A DNA stretch of 10,246 nucleotides from an uncultured Demequina sp. (GTDB lineage: Bacteria; Actinomycetota; Actinomycetes; Actinomycetales; Demequinaceae), in assembly GCA_937925595.1 (NCBI GenBank), contig CALALQ010000454.1, positions 1-10,246 of the forward strand, in the 5' to 3' direction. The notes beneath the pieces are model-generated. The model was given only the letters and a program-made list of their open reading frames with translations, was not told where the DNA came from and did no database searches. Position numbers and translations under genes: made by a program. Each line of letters begins with the position of its first letter. Positions within the stretch are counted from its first letter, which is position 1. Of this stretch, positions 1 to 7,550 are shown one piece after another.

Positions 1-2357
1 CCTACCGCGGCGCGGGTGCCGTCCCGCAGCTCGACTTCGCGGCGGGCGTCCACCGCGCCGTCGAGGATCAGGTCCGTGCGGGCGCGCTGATTGAGCGCCT
101 GGACGGATTCGTTCGAGTCGGTGACCAGCACCGTCGCCCGGCCGGCTTGCCAGTCGGCGCGCCATGCGGCGTAGGCGGCATCGATCATCGCCTCCGTCTC
201 ACCGCCCTGGATGCGGCCGTGGTCCAGGTAGGTGTCGATGACCTCGACGCGGCCGTGGCGCAGGCCGAGCGACGCGGTCTTCTCCCATTCGTTGGCGAAC
301 CTGTGCACGTCGACCAGCTCCGGGGCATCCTCACGGTCGTGGACGAGCAGTGAGAACGCGCCGCCTGCATCGACGGACTGGAGCTGTGCGTAGTCGCCGA
401 CCAGCAGCACCTTCGCCCCGGCCTCGGCCGCGAGGTGGGTGATGCGGTCCAGGGACAGGGTGCCCGCGAGGGAGGCTTCGTCCACGATGACGAGCTGGCC
501 CTTGCGGAACGTATCGCCGCGGACGAGGTGGTTCTGCCACCACTTCGCAGTGTTCTCCGTCTGGATGCCGAGGTCATCGGCGAAAACCTGCGCCGCGACC
601 GCGGACGGCGCGAGCCCGACCACGCTGCCAGCGCCGTGCTCGTGCTCCCACATCCGCCGCAACGCGGACATGGCCGTCGTCTTCCCAGCGCCGGCCGGCC
701 CGACCAGGACATCGACGATGCGGCCGGAGACCGCGATCTTCGCCAGCGCAGCGGCTTGGTCGTCGCCGAGGGTGTGCCCCTTTCGATCCGGGCGCGCCGC
801 GATCCGTTCGATCAGTGCGAGCGGCACGGTCGGCCCGGTGGTGGTGCGGGCGCGGTCGAGGAGTCGGTCTTCGGCCTCCAGCAGCGCCTCGGAGGAGAAC
901 GCGGCGGAGTGCTTCGGCCGGAACACGCTCGTGCCATCGGCTCGCTGAAACACGGCGGGGCTCGTCGCGAGCTCGGGCGGAGTCAGCCGCAGGGAAGCAG
1001 CTTCGGCGGCGTCCACGACCAGGCCGACGACCGCCTCCCGGTCTGTGGTGGTTGCGAAGCGATAGCCCATCGTCTGCCGGGCTGCCTCGGCCGTGAGGTT
1101 CCACCGTCGCCAGGTGGACCGCTTCTCACCCACGGCATCCACGACCAACTGTCCGAGGGACGCGATCACGTCCAGCGGGATGTCATCGGCGCGGAGCAGC
1201 AATGGCGTCTCGTTCGCCGTCACGCCCCGCGCCCACGAGGTCGCATCCGTGCCGAGCAGGCGGCCGGCGCGCCCGCGCCACTCCGAGGTCAGGTCCGCGA
1301 GAGACCGGACCTGCTTCTCTGGCCTCGTGATCAGAGTGGCTTGCGCGCGGAGTTTGATGATCGTCGCCGTCGAGGGTTGCCGGCCGTGCTTCTCGACGTA
1401 CTCGGCGATGAGGCGGTTCTTCTCCGCGTCGATGTGCCGGGAGCGGGATGAGAACTCGGCCACCAGCTCCTCCGGCACCGCAGCGATCGCCCAGGCCGGG
1501 TTGCGGTCACGGCCGATGTCGCGGGCCTCCCACTCCACGCCGAAGGCGCGGGTGAGGTGGTCGGCGAACACTGCCTCGTGCAGCTCGGAGAGCGCGACCG
1601 TCGCGGCGTGCATCGGCCGCCCGTCGAGAGAACGCCATTTGCCGTCGAGGACGGTCTGCACCTTGTTCGAGATGACGACATGGGTGTGTAAGTGCGGGTC
1701 GCCCGCGCGGGAGTCGTAGTGGTCGAACGCGGTCGCGATCAGGCCCCGGACACCGACCTGCGCGACGGCGCCGTTGCGGGCGGTTGCGCCGGTACGGGTG
1801 GCTGCAACCTCCCGCTCCATGAACGCAACCACCTCCGCAACCGCCGCATGATGCGCATCCGCGATCAGCGCCTGCGTCCCCGCATCCGCAACCGCCCATA
1901 ACACCGAAGCGGACTTCGGAACCGAGAACGTGAAATCGTATCCCGCGACGGCGCGGCGCGTCCCGTGTGCGGCTTCCCCGGCCTCGATCTGCGCGAGCGC
2001 CTCGACACGTGAGACCGGCCCGAGCGCGGGATCGAGCGCGGCGGTGCGCTCCTCGACACGCTCGGCCACGGTCTTGTAGGCGGGATAGGCCAGACCGAGT
2101 GGGTCACCCGTGACCGGGTTCCGGCCCATCCCGACCAGGAGCTGGGGCTCGGATTCAGAAACCTGATCGCCTTCCACAATCAGCCCACCGAGCGCAGCGA
2201 CGCCCGTGCCGAGCCACCGGCCCGGCGGACTGCCCTCCTCGGCGTAGTAGCGCGTGAGAGGCGTCGAGAGCGACCTGTCGCCGTCGCCGGCCGCGACGGT
2301 ACGCAGCAAGTACCGGTAACCATCACCCGCACTCATCAAGCGCATCGATACCGTCAC
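1..2357 (-). CDS. MobF-family conjugative relaxase/helicase (TrwC/TraA-like), C-terminus outside window
   Basis: Nicks the transfer origin and unwinds plasmid or ICE DNA during conjugation. About 785 codons are open to the window edge; the rest of the helicase half lies outside. N-terminal TrwC-type relaxase domain: 'SAGDGYRYLL' with candidate catalytic tyrosines Y14 and Y16, then the metal-binding three-histidine motif 'GDPHLHTHVVISNK' (H222, H224, H226). A RecD-like helicase follows: Walker A 'GPAGAGKT' (about 553-560), Walker B 'LVIVDEAS' (622-629) and 'GDYAQLQSV' (654-662). The start is uncertain. In-frame choices are GTG at 2357 (MTVSMRLMSAGDGY), ATG at 2345 and ATG at 2336, and none has a convincing Shine-Dalgarno. 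I prefer 2357 because relaxases of this type usually carry a few residues before the AGDGY motif. The reading frame is intact, with no frameshift. The family call is firm; whether the carrier is a plasmid or an ICE cannot be told from this window. Confidence 0.93.
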   Translation of the reverse strand, partial: MTVSMRLMSAGDGYRYLLRTVAAGDGDRSLSTPLTRYYAEEGSPPGRWLGTGVAALGGLIVEGDQVSESEPQLLVGMGRNPVTGDPLGLAYPAYKTVAERVEERTAALDPALGPVSRVEALAQIEAGEAAHGTRRAVAGYDFTFSVPKSASVLWAVADAGTQALIADAHHAAVAEVVAFMEREVAATRTGATARNGAVAQVGVRGLIATAFDHYDSRAGDPHLHTHVVISNKVQTVLDGKWRSLDGRPMHAATVALSELHEAVFADHLTRAFGVEWEARDIGRDRNPAWAIAAVPEELVAEFSSRSRHIDAEKNRLIAEYVEKHGRQPSTATIIKLRAQATLITRPEKQVRSLADLTSEWRGRAGRLLGTDATSWARGVTANETPLLLRADDIPLDVIASLGQLVVDAVGEKRSTWRRWNLTAEAARQTMGYRFATTTDREAVVGLVVDAAEAASLRLTPPELATSPAVFQRADGTSVFRPKHSAAFSSEALLEAEDRLLDRARTTTGPTVPLALIERIAARPDRKGHTLGDDQAAALAKIAVSGRIVDVLVGPAGAGKTTAMSALRRMWEHEHGAGSVVGLAPSAVAAQVFADDLGIQTENTAKWWQNHLVRGDTFRKGQLVIVDEASLAGTLSLDRITHLAAEAGAKVLLVGDYAQLQSVDAGGAFSLLVHDREDAPELVDVHRFANEWEKTASLGLRHGRVEVIDTYLDHGRIQGGETEAMIDAAYAAWRADWQAGRATVLVTDSNESVQALNQRARTDLILDGAVDARREVELRDGTRAAV

Positions 2358-2358
2358 G

Positions 2359-2373
2359 TGCACAAGGTGTGCA
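2359..2373. promoter_or_regulatory. Inverted repeat just upstream of relaxase start
   Basis: TGCACA-AGG-TGTGCA is a perfect 6-base inverted repeat with a 3-base spacer. It lies immediately 5' of the GTG candidate start of the relaxase (2357), and the palindrome CACGTG (2355-2360) overlaps one arm. Its position suits an operator for the relaxase gene or part of a transfer-origin hairpin, since MobF oriT regions often lie near the relaxase gene. Neither role can be shown from sequence alone, and 6-base arms can occur by chance. Confidence 0.3.
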
Positions 2374-2408
2374 ACCGCAGTAACTGGCGACGGTGCCCCT
2401 ATTGATGC

Positions 2409-3047
2409 TCAAGCCTCGCTTCGCTCGTAAGGCTCTGGCGCCGACGGCAGTTCGTCGGCTGACTTACCCGCCTCGATGCCACGCCGTCGCGCATCAACGG
2501 TATTGAGCGCAGCAAGCACCTCGTCATCTGTCCTTTTCCGAGCCCTCCATGCAACTAGCACTCGTCTGACTGCGGCGTACTCAGTAGCCTGTGCGTCCTC
2601 GTCCTTGATGAACGTGAGTTCGTAGAGCACTTGTCGCGCTCGCTCGGCAACTTTCCGTTCGTTGCCTGCCGTCAGCACGATGAGCGCTTCGACAGCAGTG
2701 TCTATGCCTGCTCTATCCGGTCCGGGCGGGGGCATCTCGATGGCGCTAGGGACCCCGATTCGCTGTGTCGCGTTCACGCTGTACGCCTGCAGCTCGACGC
2801 GCCATCTTCGGAGCCGATCAGAGTACTGCTGGATCTCGCGAATGAGCGCGACAACAGCGAGATCAATCTCTCCTTTGCGTCGGTTCGACACCTCGTGCCG
2901 ATACAGGGCGATGCTGACGACTCCCGCGACGAACGCTCCGATGAGAGTTGCAATCAGTGTTGCCAGGAAGCCGTTTATGTCGAACCCCGTGAGCTGATCC
3001 GCGATCCGGTCAAGCTCACAACTGATCGTCGCGGGTGCGCAGTCCAT
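2409..3047 (-). CDS. Hypothetical single-pass membrane protein
   Basis: I do not recognise a family. The 212-residue protein (from the ATG at 3047) has a short N-terminal part with two cysteines (MDCAPATISCELD). One clear membrane segment follows (about residues 25-48, 'FLATLIATLIGAFVAGVVSI'). The remaining 160 or so residues are charged, mostly helical and probably cytoplasmic, because Arg/Lys residues (RHEVSNRRK) follow the membrane segment. The C-terminal half is rich in Arg, Ala and Glu and could form a coiled coil. A GTG at 3110 would extend the protein by 21 residues. Neither start has a strong Shine-Dalgarno, but GATACT lies 10 bases before the ATG and could serve as a -10 for a nearly leaderless message. 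The gene is co-oriented with the relaxase, about 50 bases upstream of it, so it may be co-transcribed and carried by the same mobile element. The minus-strand frame gives a sensible membrane protein, whereas overlapping plus-strand ORFs do not. Confidence 0.6.
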   Translation of the reverse strand: MDCAPATISCELDRIADQLTGFDINGFLATLIATLIGAFVAGVVSIALYRHEVSNRRKGEIDLAVVALIREIQQYSDRLRRWRVELQAYSVNATQRIGVPSAIEMPPPGPDRAGIDTAVEALIVLTAGNERKVAERARQVLYELTFIKDEDAQATEYAAVRRVLVAWRARKRTDDEVLAALNTVDARRRGIEAGKSADELPSAPEPYERSEA

Positions 3048-3315
3048 AACTCGCAGAGTATCGGCGAGAGAGTATGGGTTATCGCTTCTACGCCCGCGCG
3101 TCAGCGGCACAACCTGTTCCCGCGACGGGCGGCTCTACCTCGACTTGCAAGACGCGTGGTGGCTCTGAGGCGAGGCCGGAGACGAGGTCTCGGGAGGGAC
3201 CGGGTCGGCTGGCACGAGGCCGGGCTCCGGAGGCGGCGCGAGCACCTGGCAGGTGACCAGCCCGGTCAAGAGCCGTAAGCGGCGCCGACCGGATCACCGA
3301 TCTGCCGGAGTCCTC
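3048..3315. other. Divergent intergenic region
   Basis: These 268 bases separate the minus-strand membrane-protein gene from the plus-strand methyltransferase and must hold the promoters for both. I see no clear -35/-10 pair for the methyltransferase and no RNA gene. The heptamer AGAGTAT occurs twice (3055-3061 and 3069-3075), 14 bases apart. This is a weak possible operator. A short plus-strand frame ending in TGA near 3168 has no start or family resemblance I can defend. Confidence 0.35.
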
Positions 3316-4401
3316 ATGCACGAGCCCAACGACGAAAGCACCGCCCGTCGCCTGCGAGTCGGGTCGCTGTTCTCCGGCTACGGCGGACTCGACCTCGCCG
3401 TCGAGGAAGTCTTCGACGCCCGCACCGTCTGGTTCTCGGAAATCAACGAGCCGGTCGGCCGTGTCTTCGCCCACCACTGGCCCGACGCCCCGAACCTCGG
3501 AGACATCACGGCCATGAACTGGAACATCGTGGAGCCCGTCGATGTGCTCTGCGGCGGACTCCCCTGCCAGGACGTCTCCACGGTCGGGAAGATGGCCGGC
3601 CTGAAACCCGGCACCCGCTCCGGGCTTTGGTCGCACATGGCGACGGCGGTCGAGACCCTACGGCCCGAGTACGTGGTGATCGAGAACGTGCGCGGGCTGC
3701 TCTCCGCACCCGCGATCCGGCCGGCCCCGGAAGGAGACGACGATGAACGACGCAACCCCGAGCTCGCAACCTCCGGCGGTGCAACCCTTCGCGGTCTGGA
3801 ACCCGACCCGTTGGGTTTGGGAGACGAGCCAACCCGACCTTTACGGGCACTTGGCGCCGTACTCGGAGACCTGGCCGACCTCCGGTACGACGCGCGATGG
3901 ATCGGCCTTCCCGCTTCCGCAATCGGCGCACCACATCCCCGGTTCCGCATTTTCATACTCGCCCGGCGCGCTGTTCCGAACACCACTAGCCTCGGACTCC
4001 GCCAGGGGTGGCGAGACGCTGGTGCAGGTCAAGGCGCGTCGCGGCACGATCGCGCTCAGCCATCAGGTGATCGACCTCGTGACCCGGCGCGGACGCCAGC
4101 CCTCCCCGGAGGCGGCGTTCGCGCTGATCGAGGAGCTCTTCGACGCTGGGGACGCTACGCCGGAGCCATCGCCCGATGGGAGCGCATCACCGGCAGGCCC
4201 GCTCCAGCCCCTGCGATCCTGAACGAGCGCGGACCCGCTCCCGCTCCGGCGTTCGTGGAATGGCTGATGGGCCTGAGCGAGGGATGGGTCACCGACTCTG
4301 AGTACGGGCTCACGCACGCTCAACAGCTCACTGCGCTCGGCAATGGTGTGACACCGCGACAGGCTGTAGCGGCTCTCCGAGCACTCACGCAAGCCTGCTA
4401 A
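3316..4401 (+). CDS. Orphan DNA (cytosine-5-)-methyltransferase
   Basis: Transfers a methyl group from S-adenosylmethionine to carbon 5 of cytosine in a specific DNA sequence. The 361 residues carry the C5-methyltransferase motifs in order: I 'LFSGYGGLDLAV' (18-29), IV with the catalytic cysteine 'GGLPCQDVS' (C84), VI 'ENVRGLL' (E123), VIII 'APHPRFRIFILA' (the usual QRR is replaced by HPR, R209/R211), and X 'ALGNGVTP' (341-347). The target-recognition region falls between VIII and X and includes 'RYAGAIARWERITG'. The ATG at 3316 is chosen because GGAG (3307-3310) sits 5 bases upstream. A GTG at 3253 would add 21 basic residues without a comparable ribosome site. No partner endonuclease is in view, so it may be an orphan enzyme protecting a mobile element from host restriction (inference). 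A second ORF lies inside residues about 143-302 in the +1 frame. Recognition sequence unknown. Confidence 0.93.
   Translation: MHEPNDESTARRLRVGSLFSGYGGLDLAVEEVFDARTVWFSEINEPVGRVFAHHWPDAPNLGDITAMNWNIVEPVDVLCGGLPCQDVSTVGKMAGLKPGTRSGLWSHMATAVETLRPEYVVIENVRGLLSAPAIRPAPEGDDDERRNPELATSGGATLRGLEPDPLGLGDEPTRPLRALGAVLGDLADLRYDARWIGLPASAIGAPHPRFRIFILARRAVPNTTSLGLRQGWRDAGAGQGASRHDRAQPSGDRPRDPARTPALPGGGVRADRGALRRWGRYAGAIARWERITGRPAPAPAILNERGPAPAPAFVEWLMGLSEGWVTDSEYGLTHAQQLTALGNGVTPRQAVAALRALTQAC
3731..3736 (+). promoter_or_regulatory. Strong internal ribosome binding site
   Basis: AAGGAG lies 6 bases before the ATG at 3743, inside the methyltransferase coding sequence. It is a better Shine-Dalgarno match and spacing than most genes in this window have. 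It is the main direct sign that the embedded frame is translated. In the methyltransferase frame these bases encode part of a Pro/Glu/Asp-rich linker just after motif VI, where the protein sequence should tolerate such a constraint. Confidence 0.55.
3743..4222 (+). CDS. Embedded +1-frame ORF inside the methyltransferase gene, function unknown
   Basis: A 159-residue ORF lies wholly within the methyltransferase gene in the +1 frame. It starts at an ATG with AAGGAG 6 bases upstream and ends in TGA. The sequence does not look like a random shadow frame. It begins 'MNDATPSSQPPAVQPFAVW', then has aromatic and acidic segments 'WETSQPDLYGHLAPYSETW', 'PTSGTTRDGSAFPLPQSAHH', 'LFRTPLASDSARGGETL' and 'HQVIDLV'. 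From memory this resembles short proteins encoded with or overlapping C5-methyltransferases in actinobacterial phages and islands, with the ETWPxSGxTRxG and TP-ASD-RGG patterns. I cannot name a function. No signal peptide or membrane segment is seen, and the C-terminus is Pro/Ser-rich and probably disordered. The overlap covers methyltransferase motif VIII and the target-recognition region. The alternative is a long spurious frame favoured by high GC. Confidence 0.55.
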   Translation: MNDATPSSQPPAVQPFAVWNPTRWVWETSQPDLYGHLAPYSETWPTSGTTRDGSAFPLPQSAHHIPGSAFSYSPGALFRTPLASDSARGGETLVQVKARRGTIALSHQVIDLVTRRGRQPSPEAAFALIEELFDAGDATPEPSPDGSASPAGPLQPLRS

Positions 4402-4513
4402 ATGCCAGGCTGTCCGCCACGGGCGCATCGCCGGAACGGCTTGGTCCGGTGCTCAGCCGCTCGAGAAGCCGACAGCGAGTTGGATTCTGCGCCTAATCGC
4501 CTGGCGTCGCTTG
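4402..4513. other. Convergent gap between mobile-type region and ABC operon
   Basis: The methyltransferase and the ABC permease end facing each other across 112 bases. Both should terminate here. Only short, imperfect stems are visible (for example CCGGA...TCCGG near 4431-4449), and there is no T-run, so I do not call a terminator. No direct repeat or integrase-type attachment site was found to mark a junction between the two parts. Confidence 0.4.
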
Positions 4514-5719
4514 TTACGAGGCCCACAGCGCCTCGGTGGGTGACATACGCGCAGCACGTATGGCAGGGAGGAGGCCTGCGATGGCTCCGATGACCAGTGC
4601 GGAGCCGAGCCCGCCGGTCCAGGCGAGCGGCGGGATGACGACGAGCCAGCCTTTGCTGGTCGCGTAGACGACGGTCGCGAGTGCTCCGACCAGCACTCCG
4701 ATGGCTCCGCCGATGAGTGAGAGCAGGATCGCTTCGTTGAAGAACTGAGTGCGGATGTGTCCTCTGGTGGCGCCGAGTGCGCGACGCAGGCCGATCTCGC
4801 CACGCCGTTCGAGGACCGAGACGATCATCGTGTTGGCGACGCCAACAGTTCCGACCAGCAGCGAGATGGCACCGAGTCCGAGGAATAGCGAGTTCAGCGC
4901 GCTCTCTGCTTGGGCGCGGGCGAGCAGGGCGTCCGAGGGGCGGCTGACGGCTACTTCGTTGGGGTTCTCGGGGTTCGCGGTGCGGGCGAGGAGAGCGTGA
5001 ACCGCCGCGACCTGTTCGGTGTCTGTGCGCACGTAGATTGTGGTGGGGTGTCCATCGAAGCCGAGGTAGTTCTGCGCGGCAGCGAACCCGACGAGCACGG
5101 AGGAGTCGATCTCCGGCGCCAGGGTTGCCGGGGCCAGGATGCCGGCGATGGAGAACCATTGCTGCTCGATCCAGATGCGCGCTCCTGGTTGGACGCTGGT
5201 GATGCCGAGACGCCGCGCCGCTGTGGAGCCGAGGACCACGACGGGAAGCCGCCCGGTGGCGGGGTTGAGGAAGTCGCCGTGGGCGACGGCAGCACCGATC
5301 GCGTCTGGCAGTCCCGGGGTGGCGGCGCGCAGGGCGAGGCTGTTGGTGTTGACGGCCGGGATGAACGGGTTGCGGTAGATGGGGATGTCGATCGCTGCGG
5401 TGGACTCGACGTCGGTCACGTCGGCGATCCGGCCGATTCGGTCTGGCGCATCGACCGGGAGGGCGGCCGCGTCGCCGAAGAGGTCACGCCCGGCGCTGAC
5501 GGTGAGGAGATTGGTGCCGAGCGAGTCGATCTCGGCGAGCAGTCCTGCCTGCGACGAGGAGGAGAGTCCGAGGACGCCGACGATTGATGCGGTACCGATC
5601 GCGATCCCTAGGGCGGACAGCGCGGCGCGGACTTTCCGGGTTCTGATGCCGATGCTGCTGACGCGGAGCACGTCCCGCGGGCGCAGCCGTCGTGGCGAGA
5701 GGTCGTCGTCGGTGGTCAT
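4514..5719 (-). CDS. ABC transporter permease, MacB/FtsX type
   Basis: Membrane subunit of a MacB-like ABC exporter. Such proteins do not form a classical channel; they transmit ATPase-driven movement to extracytoplasmic partners. The 401 residues show the expected plan. A cytoplasmic start leads to a first membrane helix ('[20 protein letters not shown]', about 31-50). A large extracytoplasmic MacB_PCD-like domain (about 55-270) contains '[13 protein letters not shown]' and '[14 protein letters not shown]'. Three C-terminal helices (about 276-300, 330-352, 370-388) carry the FtsX-domain cytoplasmic loop '[19 protein letters not shown]' between the first two. It ends '[12 protein letters not shown]', typical for the family. 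The ATG overlaps the ATPase stop by 4 bases (ATGA), with AAGGAG 5 bases upstream, so translation is probably coupled. It is the last gene of the four-gene operon. Substrate unknown. Confidence 0.96.
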   Translation of the reverse strand: MTTDDDLSPRRLRPRDVLRVSSIGIRTRKVRAALSALGIAIGTASIVGVLGLSSSSQAGLLAEIDSLGTNLLTVSAGRDLFGDAAALPVDAPDRIGRIADVTDVESTAAIDIPIYRNPFIPAVNTNSLALRAATPGLPDAIGAAVAHGDFLNPATGRLPVVVLGSTAARRLGITSVQPGARIWIEQQWFSIAGILAPATLAPEIDSSVLVGFAAAQNYLGFDGHPTTIYVRTDTEQVAAVHALLARTANPENPNEVAVSRPSDALLARAQAESALNSLFLGLGAISLLVGTVGVANTMIVSVLERRGEIGLRRALGATRGHIRTQFFNEAILLSLIGGAIGVLVGALATVVYATSKGWLVVIPPLAWTGGLGSALVIGAIAGLLPAIRAARMSPTEALWAS

Positions 5720-6417
5720 GCGTTCTCCTTGCGGTGGTCCTGGATGGTGTCGCTGACGATGCGGCCATCGAGGATCTCGACGCGCCGGGGCAGGCGGGCG
5801 GCGATGGCGAGGTCGTGGGTGATGACCACGATGGTGGTGCCGCGCCGGTTGAGGGCGTCGAGGAGGGCGAGGATCGCGTTCCCCGTGGTGCTGTCGAGGT
5901 TTCCGGTGGGTTCGTCCGCGAGGACGATGTCGGGTTCGCCGATGAGGGCTCGGGCGATCGCGACGCGTTGCCGCTGTCCTCCAGACAACTGCGAGGGGAG
6001 AGCGTCGGTCCTGTGCTCGAGGCCGACCTGGGTCAGCGCTTCGCGTCCTAGCCTGCGGCGGGTGCTGGCCGGGGTTCCCGCGTACAGGAGCCCGTCGGCG
6101 ACGTTGTCGAGCACGCTCTGGTGCTCGTCCAGGAAGAACTGCTGGAAGACGAATCCGATGCGCGCTGAACGGAGGGTGGAGAGCTGCCGGTCGTCGAGAT
6201 CGGAGGTGTCGCGGCCCGCGACGCTGACCATCCCGGCCGTGGGTCGGTCGAGGGTGCCCATGATCTGCAGCAATGTCGTCTTGCCGGATCCGGAGGGGCC
6301 GACGATGCCGACGAGCTCTCCCGGCTCGATGGTGAGGTCGACGCCGCGAAGGGCGGCAACCGGCGGTTCGCCGGGGTAGGTGCGTGTCACGCCGATCAGC
6401 TCGATGACGGGGGTCAT
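5716..6417 (-). CDS. ABC transporter ATP-binding protein (MacB/LolD-type)
   Basis: Cytoplasmic ATPase that drives the adjacent permease. The 233 residues hold a complete nucleotide-binding domain: Walker A 'GPSGSGKT' (40-47), Q-loop Q92 in 'GFVFQQFFL', signature '[15 protein letters not shown]' (144-158), Walker B '[12 protein letters not shown]' (164-175) and switch histidine H201 ('VITHDLA'). The length and the 'DEPTGNLDS' motif fit the LolD/MacB subgroup, whose ATPases pair with FtsX-like permeases. The start ATG overlaps the adaptor stop by 4 bases, and the stop overlaps the permease start by 4 bases. An in-frame extension upstream to 7137 runs through adaptor-coding DNA and is not protein-like, so the ATG at 6417 is used. 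All catalytic motifs are intact. Confidence 0.97.
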   Translation of the reverse strand: MTPVIELIGVTRTYPGEPPVAALRGVDLTIEPGELVGIVGPSGSGKTTLLQIMGTLDRPTAGMVSVAGRDTSDLDDRQLSTLRSARIGFVFQQFFLDEHQSVLDNVADGLLYAGTPASTRRRLGREALTQVGLEHRTDALPSQLSGGQRQRVAIARALIGEPDIVLADEPTGNLDSTTGNAILALLDALNRRGTTIVVITHDLAIAARLPRRVEILDGRIVSDTIQDHRKENA

Positions 6418-7550
6418 GCTGCAGGCACCACGACTCGCTGGCCAGCTCGAAGGCCGTCGCCGGAGACTTGGACGAGTCCGCCGGCGCTGTCGAAAAGGCC
6501 GAGCTCGACGGTGACAAGGCGACTGTCGCCGCCGGTTTCGAGCACTTCGACCGCGTATTCGCTGCCGGCGAGAGCGAGAAGGGCGGTGACCGGGACGGTC
6601 AGCACGTCCTCGACGGTCTCGGTCGTGATCGCGACGAGCACCGGTGCCTGGTCCAGGCCTGCGGCGGTGCCCGGATCGGTGAGGGCCGCGCGCACCGGGA
6701 CGGTTGCGGAGCCGCTCTCTTTCTGGGTGGCGACCGCGCCGACGTCGGTGACAGTGCCGGATGCGGTGGTGAGGTCGGGAAGGGTGACGGTCACGGCATC
6801 GCCGACTTTGACGTGAGCGAGGAGCGAGACGGGTACTTCGGCCTCGACCTGCGGCGTGGTGGAGGTTCCCTCGATGACGGTTTGCCCTGCCACGGCGGGC
6901 GCGCCGAGGGTCGACGAGGTCGCGGTCACGCGCACGGCGCTGGGCAGGAACACCACTTGTCCGAAGTCGAGCGTGCCAGACTCTCGCAATCCGAAGGCGG
7001 CTTGGAATCTCTTGATGGCTTGCTGGCTGCGCCAGGTGATCTGATCGCATTCGGGGTCGATGTCGAGCCCGTCGGCATAGCCGAGCGTGACCAGGGCCGC
7101 GTTCAGCTGCTGGGCGTCGACTCCGGTTGTTCCCCACTCGAAGGCACGCCAGGCCGGGGTATCTCCCGCGAGGAGGACGACCGGTTTGCCGTCGACGCGA
7201 TACAAGGTGCTGCCGGGCTCGATGACGGTGCCGGGCGTCGGGAGCGCGGTGATCGTTCCGGACAGCTGACCGATCACATCGAGATCGCCCGCATAGCCGA
7301 GAGTTCCGCTGACCTGCTGCTGTGCGGCGATGGTCCGACGTTCGACTGCTGCTGTCGCGGGTGTGGGGGCGGAAGCCGCCGGGGCGGGGTTTGAGGGATG
7401 CCAGAGGGTTGCGGTGAGGACACCGCCGCCGATGGCGAGGACGACGATGACGGCTGCTGCCACGATGATCCGGCGCCTGCGGTGGGTGCCGCGTGACCGC
7501 TCCGGAACCACCAGATCGTCCGCGGGAGGGGGCGCATCCGTCGTGGTCAC
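6414..7550 (-). CDS. Membrane-anchored HlyD/MacA-like adaptor with peptidoglycan-binding-like insert
   Basis: Likely extracytoplasmic partner of the ABC permease, in the role that MacA plays for MacB. The 378 residues have a basic cytoplasmic N-terminus, one membrane helix (about 28-46, '[20 protein letters not shown]'), and a Pro/Ala-rich linker. A first beta segment follows with '[20 protein letters not shown]'. In place of the long alpha-hairpin of MacA there is a peptidoglycan-binding_1-like helical segment ('[15 protein letters not shown]' ... '[16 protein letters not shown]' ... 'GTLDFG', about 143-197). Beta-rich lipoyl/barrel-like parts follow, ending '[14 protein letters not shown]'. 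This architecture suits a single-membrane organism, where the adaptor would reach into the wall. The start is the GTG at 7550, which overlaps the lipoprotein stop by 4 bases (GTGA). GGAAGGAAA upstream supports it. The in-frame extension to 7748 lies in lipoprotein-coding DNA and is rejected. Family call good; the wall-binding role is inferred. Confidence 0.92.
   Translation of the reverse strand: MTTTDAPPPADDLVVPERSRGTHRRRRIIVAAAVIVVLAIGGGVLTATLWHPSNPAPAASAPTPATAAVERRTIAAQQQVSGTLGYAGDLDVIGQLSGTITALPTPGTVIEPGSTLYRVDGKPVVLLAGDTPAWRAFEWGTTGVDAQQLNAALVTLGYADGLDIDPECDQITWRSQQAIKRFQAAFGLRESGTLDFGQVVFLPSAVRVTATSSTLGAPAVAGQTVIEGTSTTPQVEAEVPVSLLAHVKVGDAVTVTLPDLTTASGTVTDVGAVATQKESGSATVPVRAALTDPGTAAGLDQAPVLVAITTETVEDVLTVPVTALLALAGSEYAVEVLETGGDSRLVTVELGLFDSAGGLVQVSGDGLRAGQRVVVPAA

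Noticed and set aside
435..1451. Long plus-strand ORF (338 codons) opposite the relaxase
   Set aside because: It is a shadow of the relaxase frame. The composition is Arg/Gly-rich without any domain pattern, while the minus strand gives a continuous MobF relaxase with all motifs.
3070..3168. Short plus-strand frame ending 'DGRLYLDLQDAWWL' before a TGA, possibly a gene remnant
   Set aside because: It lacks a start codon and ribosome site, overlaps the start of the opposite-strand gene, and matches no family I know. It is too short to call a pseudogene.
2631..3278. Plus-strand ORFs opposite the membrane-protein gene
   Set aside because: No motif, membrane segment or ribosome site supports them. 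The minus frame shows a clean membrane helix and a balanced composition.
3506..3934. Minus-strand ORFs opposite the methyltransferase
   Set aside because: Arg-rich shadow frames without a plausible start or domain. Only the plus-strand +1 ORF at 3743-4222 has a good ribosome site and protein-like pattern.
4402..4513. Possible bidirectional terminator or element end between the methyltransferase and the permease
   Set aside because: Only 5-base imperfect stems were found, with no T-run and no matching direct repeat elsewhere in the window.
4514..6517. Minus-strand ORF of 667 codons spanning the ATPase and permease regions
   Set aside because: Only the part from 5719 downwards is the permease. 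The upstream extension is an Arg/His/Pro-rich off-frame reading of the ATPase gene.
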